A stretch of DNA of 64,000 bases from Dipteronia dyeriana (lineage: Eukaryota; Streptophyta; Magnoliopsida; Sapindales; Sapindaceae), in NCBI GenBank assembly GCA_032871835.1, contig CM065297.1, forward strand, positions 27,413,598-27,477,597, given 5' to 3'. Shown here piece by piece: positions 47,462-57,771 of this stretch. The first letter of the stretch is position 1. Each line of letters begins with the position of its first letter. The notes below the pieces were generated by a model, which worked only from the letters and a program-made list of their open reading frames with translations, was not told where the DNA came from and did no database searches. The translations under genes were made by a program, and so were the position numbers.

Positions 47462-48013
47462 ATTAAAGACACTTAATCAATATATGAAACAAGCAAAGTG
47501 TGATACAAACAAGTAATCATAACACATACACAATTTATATTATAGAAAGGAAGTCAACTTACATATAAAGTTCTATCCATAGTATTCAAATAACGTATAC
47601 AAATATAAGAGAGATAGAGATAGAGAAAAGTTGACACAAGATATAACGTGGTAAACCTCCGAAGAGGAAACATCCACGGGTTAGCAACCACCGGCAACAA
47701 AATCCACTAGTAGATAAGACATGTACAATCTCTCAAGTGACCCCTTCACCTAGAAACTACCCTCCTATCCTACTCATGAAGATGTCACCCTCTTGCTCAA
47801 TAATCTGAGGCCTCACACTTCTTGTCAAGACTTCCTTGCTCACCTTTCCAGAACCTCAACAATCCGAGGCCTCACACCTCTTGTGAGTGGGAAGGGATAT
47901 ATAAAGGAGAGGGAAAATAGACATATGAAATGACAAAAAGGGACAAGAAGTAGCCAAGCTTGCTTGCTGCCCGAGATGGTGCGTGGGCATCTAGGGGCAG
48001 CAAGCCTTCTGCC

Positions 48014-48038
48014 CTGAGATGGCCACGCGCCATCTCAG
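48014..48038. other. U3 hairpin in B LTR 3
   Basis: CTGAGATGGC / GCCATCTCAG, 10-bp perfect stem, 5-base loop. It differs from the other copies at one base pair with both partners changed. Confidence 0.85.
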
Positions 48039-48757
48039 GAAAAAAGAGCTTTGCTGTCTTCTTTTTCCCTCAACCTCCCTTCGCGTTCTATGATTGTTCT
48101 CAGGCCTCCGAACTCGAAATTTGAATCCGTTTACTGATTACGAACCGTAAGACTCTCACGGGCATGAAAATATAAGATACTCAATCCAGAAAATAATAAT
48201 TCGACTTGATATACGAAGATGAAGACAATGTATGCAGCATGAGTTGAAAGTGTAGTATCTTTTGACTTAGAACTTGAAATCAATAGTATGAGTAACCGAA
48301 ATGAATGGAACACAATCAAGAATGAATTAAGAATAAATTCAAGTTCAATATCCATGTTATAAAAACATATACACATACAAACACAATTCACACTAGAATG
48401 CAAACTACATAGAGATAGTCTCCAATCATGCATTTTCCAAAACATGTTATTTTCATACCAATGCATAAGCATTTATTTTCTTGTGTGTGAATGTGTTATA
48501 AATGGTACAGAACGATACATGGACACATATGAATGAATTGAATGTGTGTGCCTAAGCCTTGTAAGAGAAAAATAAGGTCTTAACATACCTTTGTAGAACC
48601 ATATGCCATACTTTCTCTTTGAAGACTTTGAACTTGCTTTGACTAGTTGTTCCTTCTTCTTTGAAGCTTAAATCTTCATGAATCTAAATAACTAAATCAT
48701 TACAAGTAAACATCATTTTGATATGGAATTAATACCAGCACAGTCTAAAACCTAACA

Positions 48758-49598
48758 ATCTCCCCATTTGGAAAATTCCATGTCAAAGCACCTATACATT
48801 TACTACAAATATAAAAATGAAGATAGGTCACAAAATCACACCCTCACATTACAATGCGTAAGATTCCTAGAACTATTCTTCATCAACTCTTGAACTTCAT
48901 CTTGATCTTCTCTTGAAGCAACCTACAAATCATCTCAAAGCACAATGCATATACAAGAGAAAAACAACAAATGGCAACATATAATATGGATAAGAATATA
49001 CAATTAAGTCCACAAATACATGAATCTCCCCCTCAATACATGCCAAAACACAAGAATTCTTAACTAAATCTTAAGACTAATTATTATATGCCATCGGAAG
49101 TTCAAAAATTCGCAAAAACAACATAAAAAGAAACTAAGCAACTAGCATCTCTTTCTCCCCCTTTTAGACATGAAATGATGCCAAAAGTTAAGAAAATATA
49201 CCTCAAGACTCAAATACTAGCTACTTTTTCCACCAAAGAAAGTCGTGCGAGTAGTTGATCTAACATAATGCTTGAGAGGTGGTCTTGAACTTGAAGCAAT
49301 GCACTCCTCCAACTCTTTTATCCTATCATCTTGTTGAACAACTAAAGCACTAAGTTCATCAACCTTCTCCTTCAATTGTATAGCCCAATCCGGAGGAATA
49401 TTTATGCTAATCACATGACTATCAACTTGAAAACTACTAAATAGTCCAAAAGTATCACAAGTCTTACCCTTATTCTTATAGGACATGAATGACACGTTTA
49501 TCACAATATTTTTCCAAGGTTTGAAGTAACACATTATCTTCTCTACTCTTAATCCCACTAGCTAAACATAATGAAGTAATGAACCCCGGAATGCAAGC
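48758..49598 (-). pseudogene. Remnant internal region of the first B copy, with envelope-like C-terminus
   Basis: Colinear with 52233-53073. The open frame 49558-49217 reads GKTCDTFGLFSSFQVD, VDELSALVVQQDDRIKELEE and ends RPPLKHYVRSTTRTTFFGG, matching the end of the protein at 53740-52691. The similarity stops at atgcaagc (49598), where LTR 2 begins. The equivalent position at about 53072 continues with unbroken coding sequence. Confidence 0.88.
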
Positions 49599-49729
49599 TG
49601 AAAATACAAACACGGTTAAATGCTCAAGGCTAACCTAGAAGGGGGGGGGGGGGGGGGTGAATAGGTTAGACACCTTTTTCGACTCCCTTAGAAACAAACA
49701 AAAGTTTGTCCCTCTAGATTGCTTGTATC

Positions 49730-49770
<41 letters not shown>

Positions 49771-52232
49771 GACACTTAATCAATATATAAAACAAGTAAA
49801 GTATGATACAAACAAGTAATTGTAACACAAACACAATCTATATTATAGAAAGGAAGTCAACTTACATAAAGAGTTCTATCCATAGTATTCAAATTACAAA
49901 TACAAATACTAGAGAGATAGGGATAGCGAGAAGTTGACACAAGATATAACGTGATAAACCTCTGAAGAGGAAACATCCACGGGTTAGCAACCACCGGCAA
50001 ACAAAATCCACTAGTAGATAAGACAAGTACAATCTCTCAAGTGACCCCTTTACCTAGAAACTACTCTCCTATCCTACTCATGAAGATGTTGCCCTCTTGC
50101 TCAACAATCTGAGGCCTCACACCTCTCGTCAAGACTTCCTCGCTCACCCTTCCAGATCATTACAACCCTAGGCAAGACTTCTTGCACAACTATCCGAGTC
50201 CTCCCGACTCTAGTCAAGACTTTCTCGCTCACCTATCTGGATCCCTAGACAAGACTTCTTGGTCGAATATCCGAGTCCTCCCGACTCTAGCCAAGACTTC
50301 CTTGCTTGACAATCCATGGTCTCACACCTCTTGCCAAGGCTTACTTGCTCAACAACATAGGTCTCACACCTATTGTCAAGACTTCCTTCTCATAAGGCAT
50401 CTAGGTGATCTTGAATGCAAAACGCAAACAAGCACGTAACATAGAATGATATGATCAACACATCATATGGAAAATACTAGACATAGGCATGAATGCAGAA
50501 ATCAAATATAGTCTAGTCAATCATGCATGTTTAAATCATCTAGTTCATGTAAGATATGTTCAACATTAATCACAACCTAGATACATGCATAGATCTAAAA
50601 TTGAATCACAAGATATGTTCAATTAATCACAAAATCAAGTTTAAATCACATACACCAAAAACATGCTAAAATCATATGACAAAGTCATTTAGATTTAAGC
50701 TAAAGTTCTAGAGCATATTCATATTCATAGATTCAACAAAACACATGAATAGCTCAAAAGAACATAAGCATATGTATTAATGTGAGAATTCGGCCAAGAG
50801 AGCCTAATACATGTGAGAAACTATTTTTTACAAAATCAATCAATCAAAGATCATCAAATAGCCCTCGAATCAAAGCTAGCACAATACAATCCCAAACATG
50901 TAAAAACATAGTCAAAATCAAAACCTAACTCAACATGTAAGATTTCAATTGAAACTCAACCTAGCTTTAAATGATTTCAAAACTCAAATTAAAACACTCA
51001 CAATACACATATATAAGTTGAAGAAGAAAACCTAAGGTAATTGACCAAGTTTTAAAAGAAAACTTTGAGAGAAAATCAATACCTTAGTTGATTTAGGTGC
51101 AGTCCCGTTTTTGTGTGTTTAGACTCCAAACACAGCAACAAAACTCACTCAAACCTTTAGAGAAAAGATGGAGAATGAATAGAAAAACACTCTTAACTTT
51201 GAATCACTCAAATCGGAGTTCAAATGAAGAAGTTATGGTGTTTGGAAGGTGAGAAATGTAGAGAGAAAACTTTCTACACACAAGTTTAAATTTCTTCTTA
51301 GAATGAAATGTGAGAGGGAAGGAGAATATAAAGGAGAGGGAAAATTGGGCATGTGAAATGACCAAGAGGGGCAAGAAGAAGCCAAGCATGCTTGCTGCTT
51401 GAGATGGCGCATGGGCATCTCGGGGCAACAAGCCTTCTGACTCGAGATGGCCACGCACCATCTCGGAAAAGAAGTGCTATGCTGACTTCTTTCTCCTTCG
51501 ACCTTCCTTCGTGTTCTTTGACCGTTCTCCGGCCTCCAAACTCGGAATTTGAATCCGTTGGAGGATTACGAACCTTAACTCTCACACAGACATGGACATG
51601 TAAGATACTCAACCCAGAAAATAATAATTCGACTCGATATACGAAGACGAAGACAATGTATACAACATGAGTTGAAAGTGTAGTATCTTTTGACTTAGAA
51701 CTTGAAATCAATAGTATGAGTAACCAAAATGACTGGAACTTAATCAAGAATGATTTAAGACTAAATTCAAGTTCAATATCCATGTTATACAGACAAATAC
51801 ACAAACAAACACAATTCACACTAGAATGCAAACTACATAGAGATAGTCTCCAATCATGCATTTTCCAAAACATGTTATTTCCATACCAATGCATGAGCAT
51901 TCATCTTCAAGTGTGTGAATGTGTTATACATGGTTCACAATGATGCAGGGACACATATGAATGAATTGTATGTGTGTGCCTATAATGGTGCATAATGATG
52001 TAGGGACACAAATGTATGAATTGTGTGTGTGTGTCTAAGCCTTGTAAGAGAAAGATAAGGTCTTAGTATACCTTTGTAGAACCAAATTGCATCCTTTCTC
52101 TTTGAAGACTTAGAACACTTGTTGTTCATCCTTCTTTGAAGCTTGAATCATCATGAATCTAAACAACTAAATCATTATAAGTAAACATCATTTTGATATG
52201 GAATTAATGCGAACACAAACTAAAACCTAACA
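49599..52232 (-). repeat. B LTR 2 (3' LTR of the inserted B copy)
   Basis: 2634 bp. On the minus strand it begins TGTTAGGTTTTAG and ends TATTTTCA. The right edge is preceded by the polypurine tract; the left edge abuts the internal piece of the first copy. Confidence 0.92.
51443..51465. other. U3 hairpin in B LTR 2
   Basis: CGAGATGG / CCATCTCG with a 7-base loop. One pair at the loop side is lost compared with LTR 1. Confidence 0.75.
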
Positions 52233-52247
52233 ATCTCCCCCTTTGGC
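52233..52247 (-). promoter_or_regulatory. Polypurine tract next to B LTR 2
   Basis: CCAAAGGGGGAGAT on the minus strand. Two more GGGGGA tracts lie upstream at about 52502-52508 and 52631-52641. Repeated polypurine tracts are a known feature of Sireviruses. Confidence 0.75.
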
Positions 52248-52690
52248 AAATTCCATGTCAAAACACCTATACATTTACTACAAATATACAAATGAAGATA
52301 GTTCACAAAATCACTCCCTCACATTACAATGAGTAAGATTCCTATAACTAATCTTCACTAACTCTTGAACTTCATCTTGATCTTCTCTTGAAGCAACCTA
52401 CAAATCATCTCAAAGCACAATGCATATACAAGAGAAAAACAACAAATGGCAACATATAATATGGATAAGAATATACAATTAAGTCAACAAATACATGTAT
52501 CTCCCCCTCAATACATGCCAAAATACAAGAATTCTTAACCAAATCTTAAAACTAATTATTACATGCCATTGAAAGTTCAAAAGTTCACAAAAATAACATA
52601 AAAGGAAACTAAGTAACTAACAACTCTTTCTCCCCCTTTTTGACATGAAATGATGCCAAAAGGTAAGAAACGTACCATAAGACTCAAATA

Positions 52691-53740
52691 CTAGCTACTT
52701 GGTCCACCAAAGAAAGATGTGCGTGTAGTTGATATAACATAATGCTTGAGAGGTGGTCTTGAACTTGAGGCAATAAACCCCTCCAACTCTTTTATTCTAG
52801 CATCTTGTTTATCAACTATAGCACTAAGCTCATCAACCTTCTTCTTCAAATGTAAAGCCCAATCCGTAAGAATGTTTGTGCTAGTCTCTTGACGATCAAC
52901 TTGAGAACTATTAAAAAGTCCAAAAGTATCACATGTCTTACCCTTATCCCTATATGACATGTATGACACACGTTTATCACTATACTTTTCTAAGGGTTGT
53001 ACCAACACGTTATCTTCTCTACTCTTAACACCAAGATCTAAACACAAAGAAGTTACAAACCCCGGTAATGCAAGCTTTTTATCTCCTCTAGTAGAGAAAG
53101 CCACACTATCAATATAAAGCATAAGTAGATCACCAAGGTTTATAGGTTGATTAGTCACCAAGGCATACACTATTTTGATCTTGTCTTTATTCAACTTGGT
53201 TGAATTCGAAGATCAAATAACGTTAGTGCAAATGAATAGATGCCAAAATGCACTAGCCTTAGTTAACTCATTTTGACTAATATATGCTCTATCTTTCCAC
53301 TCAAAAGAAGCATTGTCACAAAGAGTTCTACCCATGATATTAAGATTCTCAATGACATCTACATCTAGAAAGTTCGAATCTATATCATTAGATAGCCCAA
53401 AAAACTTGTTGATGTTTTCCGGGTTAACTCTAAACACAACACCCCTAATCTCCATCAAAGAATCCAATAAGGTGGCACTTTCTCTATATTCAAGATAAGA
53501 CTCTCTAATAAGAGTATCATTCACAATTCCTAACATGCTCACCCAAGATTCCCAATTTCTATCCTTAATGCACTTAAGAACATAAGAATCTTTACACTTA
53601 CCTAAGTCAATGCCTCTCTCTTGAAATATCTTCTTAGTTCCAAAGATCCCTAAATCTTTTGACCTTGAAGATTTGGATCCTTTTATGGTAGACTTGGCTT
53701 TCACAATGAGATTCGATTGATTTCCACTTCCGGTAACCAT
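52691..53740 (-). pseudogene. Envelope-like / putative plant transposon protein of B
   Basis: One frame of 349 codons from ATG 53740 (MVTGSGNQSNLIVKAK) to TAG 52691, with a single premature TGA at 53213-53215. After a basic Ser-rich N-terminus come FQERGIDLGKCKD, RGVVFRVNPENINKFFGL, ELTKASAFWHLF, then past the stop KIVYALVTNQPINLGDLL and LPGFVTSLCLDLGV. That order resembles Pfam's putative plant transposon protein (Transposase_32), which covers proteins labelled envelope-like in Sireviruses; this is recognition from memory. A coiled coil (KKKVDELSAIVDKQDARIKE) follows near the C-terminus. I see no transmembrane helix or signal peptide, so a true envelope role is not shown. Confidence 0.75.
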
Positions 53741-55632
53741 AGTTTTTCCGATTTGTTCTTGTGTTATAAGATGCTATATACATACAACAAAAGTGAGTGA
53801 AAGAAAAAACAAGCATATTAGTCACAAATATATAAAAACAAAGACATATGACTTAAGAATGAATCATCATGCAAGACAAAAATAGTGAGTAATATCTTAC
53901 AAGTATCATTAAGTCAAAATATGCCAACATGTAACAAAATGAAGTATGTGAACATATCATAAAAGAGAACAATGTCTAGCATACAATGCTCCCCCTTGAT
54001 AAATGATATAACTAAAATCAATGATAGCATAAAGTTCACAAAGATGTTCACACAATCACACATTCAAGCAATTTGAAGAAATATCAACAAAATAAGCTTC
54101 ATATGCTAAGAGAGATACACAAAGATTTTTCAAGTTCTCTCATAATTCTTCAACAATTGCTAAAATATAATCATATTCATAAACAAAGTGTGTATGAGAG
54201 AGATATGCTTCAAATATATATCAAGAAGTAGTATGATAATCAACATGTAAACAATTTCCAACAATTATTCATCTTAAGCTTTTTCCATAAAAAGTCAAAC
54301 CGATTATCATCCGGAATTTTTTCTTTTAAGAGAATATATTTCAACATATGAGCGTGTGTGTGCATGTGGCTCGTCATCCCATTTTTGTTTTTCAACCCAA
54401 GCTCATTTGATTTTCAACTAAACTTCTTTTTAAGCCTTCCTCCTTTTCTTTTTAGGCTTTGAATCAAAGAATATTTTTTTTATGATTTCATTTCAACACT
54501 TCTTTGATTTTTCAATTTTTTTACATAAACAAAATTCGCTTCATGACGGCTTTCACTCATCACAAAGGTGTAGCTTTTTCACACATTGGGTAGCTTTCAC
54601 AACCAATGTGTGTAGCCCTTTTCTTGAAGGTGCTCGTTGTGTTCTATATATTTGCCAAAGCAAAATGGATACTAACCATAGGTCATTTTAATTGTACTTG
54701 AGCACAAAAACTTCAAGGTGTATCCAAGGTTTACATATTAGTAAACTCAACCTACTAGCAAAACATATAAGAGAAGCAAGGTGTAGTTTTAGAAAACCAA
54801 GATTTTATGGCTCATATGCACATGATCTAAAAGCAATAAGTGGAGACTTATTCAAGATCATTACTTCTCTAATGAGTAGCTTTCAAAGAATATGAAGCTC
54901 ATATTTTCAAAAGTAATGCCACTCAATATACTATACATAAACAATCATCAAAGTTAAAATCAACGTGAACAATATCACTATTAGATCCTAAAATAGCAAA
55001 TGTCAATGAGAACCATATATATGCTATACAAAATTCTCTAATATGACATGCTATGAGATGTATATCAAAAATTGAGTCAAAAGATGAATATCTAAGAGAA
55101 CATGCATTAAAGTATAAAGATACCTTTTTGCACATCTTATTCATCAAATATCATACTTCCGCCCTTTTTATGAGCACTCTTGTCTTGAATGTCCTCATGA
55201 CACCAAGTTGACGATCTTTCACAACAAGAGTATAAAAAACATAATATCTCAACTCAATCAACACATAATATCAAAAGAACTTCTCTAAACTTAATCAACA
55301 AATTTTGACCATAATAACAACCATGATGTGAGATAACCAAGTTCATATCAATACATTGAGTATTCAAAACTAGCAAGCAAGAATTCTCAACACAATTGAT
55401 ATATTGCCTCAAAGCTACCTCACATGTGCTTTTTTTTTTGGGTAAGTAAATAGTATTATAAAAATAAAAAGAAAAAACAAATACAAGGGGCATACCCCAA
55501 GAAGCAAAGCAAGAGCTAAACAAAGGCTAAAAAAAAAAAAATTCAACACACGAGTAAACAAAAAGCAAGAATTAGTCAAGGGCTCAAAACAAGAATAACA
55601 AGAGCAAAGCCTAAAATCAATTAGCGTTTATA
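53741..55632. other. Non-coding spacer where pol would be expected
   Basis: About 1.9 kb lies between the Gag end and the envelope-like start. I find no protease DSG, integrase zinc finger, YVDD or RNase H motif on the minus strand. It is AT-rich with a few chance ORFs. Confidence 0.75.
55431..55560 (-). mobile_element. Possible LINE 3' tail
   Basis: On the minus strand the sequence reads a GC patch (TTGGGGTATGCCCCTTG), then a T-rich stretch, ACTTACCC and a run of A (plus-strand T run 55430-55439). Plant LINE 3' ends look like this. I cannot define target duplications. Confidence 0.35.
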
Positions 55633-57688
55633 TTAGGGATAAGAGAACTCACCCTTGAACCACTTGTTCTTGGGTGTACCTACACAAACATTTCCAATAT
55701 CATCCTTGACAACAATGTTAAATCTAGAGTAAAGTCCTTCAATGACTTGATTAACAAGAATATCATTAATACACTCTTCCTTAACATTTTCAACACTAGC
55801 TTTGTCAAGTTGAACAAGATTAGTTTTCTTTCTACTCCACAACTTCTTTTCATCTTAGCAATATTATCATGTTTCTCAACTTTCAAAACCTTAGCATGTT
55901 CAAGTTGAAGTTTAATATCCTTATCTCTAGATTCATTTCCTAATTTGTATTTTTCTATATATTTATAACACCTAGCCTTAATGTGACCTATTGTGTTGCA
56001 ATAATGGCAAATTGGAATAAAAGATGAGATTGTACCTTTTTGAGTTGAACTAGCTTCACTAGGAGTTTGAAAAGATACCTTGTTCGCCAACTTCTTCTTG
56101 GCTTTTGATCTTCTCTTCTTGTTTGGTTTCTTATAAATCACGACTTCATCCAAGTGAGTAGGAAGTGGTGCTTCCAAGGGCTCCTCTTCAACTACCAAGT
56201 CGTCTTCACCATTATGAGAGTTAAAAAGATTCCTAACACTAGACACACTTACCGAATCATTCACTAAATCCTTGATGGCCTCCTTAGCCGTGTCTATCTC
56301 TTCCATTAATTCTTGTTCTCCCTTCTTCAAAGAAGATATCACATTATCGTTCTTAAGGTTTATCTTTTCAAATTCTCTAAACTTCTTCATAATATCACCT
56401 TTCTCACCAAGAAGTCTATGAGTGACAATCACAAACTCATCTCGTTGTTTACTTGATCAAATCATCCTTCTCAACTACCTCTCATAGAGCATTATCTCTA
56501 GCTTCTTCAAGCTTTTTCTATCTTCTCCAACAACTCAAGATTAGTAGGAATGGAACAAGAGCTTCCATGATGATTTGAATCAAATTTCTTGTTCAAAGAT
56601 ATTGTACCATCAAAATCTAGTGGAGAATGAGAAGCTGTTAGAGCTACAAAGTTGCTCACCAACTCATCATCACTTGAAGACTCACTACAAGAGCTCTCAT
56701 TATCACTAGAGTTATCATCACTCCAAGTAGCCGCCAACACTTTACCTTTCTTGTCAATCTTAGATGGCTTCTTGGTGCACTCACTAGCAAAGTGACCGAA
56801 ACCATGACAATTGTAGCATTGAACATCTTTCTTGTTTATGGCTTGACTATTCTTCTCATTCCTTAGAGATGATGTTTTCCTAACTCCCATTTCCTTAGAA
56901 GACTTGCCTCTAGGCTTGGTATTCATTTGTAGAAACTTCTTGAACTTTCTAACCAAAAGAGCCATCTCTTTATTTTCATCATCACTCTCCTCCTCAATAG
57001 CATTGAGAGCGATTCCTTTACTTTTAATTTTTGGCTTCAAGCATATCTCATAAGTTTGGAGAGACCCAAGCAACTCATCAATGTTCATGATATCCACATC
57101 CTTGCTTTCCACAATAGTCGTCACCTTTGATTTAAATCTCTTAGGAAGAGACCTAAGGATTTTCCAATTTAAACGCTCTTTTTAGATAGGTACTCCATGT
57201 GCTTGACATTGGTTAGCTATGTTAAGAGGCCAGAATTGGAAGTCTTCAAACTTTTCTTCTTCACCCATACTTAAACCTTCAAATTGTGATGGCAACATTT
57301 GAAGCCTTGATTTCTTCACCGCTAAGGTTTCTTCATTAGTAACATGGAGAGTATCCCAAGCCTCCTTTGCGGATTCAAGATTTTGAATGTAGGAGAATTG
57401 ATGCCCATCAACTCCTCTAAAGATGGCATTCATAGCACGATGGTGCCATTTAGCAACCTCAAACTCATTCGTTGTCCATTCACTTCTTGGCTTGAGTATC
57501 ATGGTTCTGTCCTCTTGAACCTTGGTAGGAGGACTATAACCTTCTTCTACTACCATCCAAGCTCTTTCATTAATAGAGGGGATGTAGGCTTTCATCCTCA
57601 ACTTCCAATACCCATAGTTAGTGCCTCGAAGTAATGGTGGCCTAGTATTTGAGGCTCCTTCAGCCATTACATCTTCTTGTAAACCCAT
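55633..57688 (-). pseudogene. B Gag (Sirevirus-type, two zinc knuckles)
   Basis: ATG 57688 (MGLQEDVMAEGAS) leads into a DUF4219-like RGTNYGYWKLRMKAYI, a UBN2 region (KEAWDTLHVTNEE) and, past a TAA at 57182-57184 in frame, ILRSLPKRFKSKV and MNIDELLGSLQTYE. Then come the first knuckle CYNCHGFGHFASEC (about 56825-56784) and an acidic Ser/Asp stretch. After a frame change near 56500 come a coiled-coil region and the second knuckle CHYCNTIGHIKARC (about 56010-55970). A last frame change near 55855 leads to an end at 55633 (WFKGEFSYP). The length, near 680 codons, and the second knuckle fit Sirevirus Gag. Gag would package B RNA, including in trans. Confidence 0.85.
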
Positions 57689-57757
57689 GACTTCAAAAGC
57701 TTTGTAAAAACCGTGAATGTATCACCTGGACTCTCACTAAGTACAATCTAGTGTCCT

Positions 57758-57770
57758 GCTTTGATACCAA
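57758..57770 (-). promoter_or_regulatory. Primer binding site of B
   Basis: TTGGTATCAAAGCA on the minus strand, one base after the 5' LTR end. It is an initiator-Met type site with one change from TTGGTATCAGAGC. Confidence 0.85.
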
Positions 57771-57771
57771 T

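Larger units (their letters stand above)
47264..48757 (-). repeat. B LTR 3 (outer 3' LTR, internally deleted)
   Basis: 1494 bp against about 2.6 kb for the other two. About 1.1 kb is missing at about 47918, where cctcttgtgag joins tgggaagggatat. In the other LTRs these sequences are far apart. Confidence 0.9.

Noticed and set aside
52691..53740. Calling the B protein a true envelope glycoprotein
   Set aside because: No signal peptide, transmembrane helix or cleavage site is visible. Only the label envelope-like is used for related proteins.
54482..54895. Two plus-strand ORFs in the B spacer
   Set aside because: They are antisense to the element, short and AT-rich, and show no recognisable domain.
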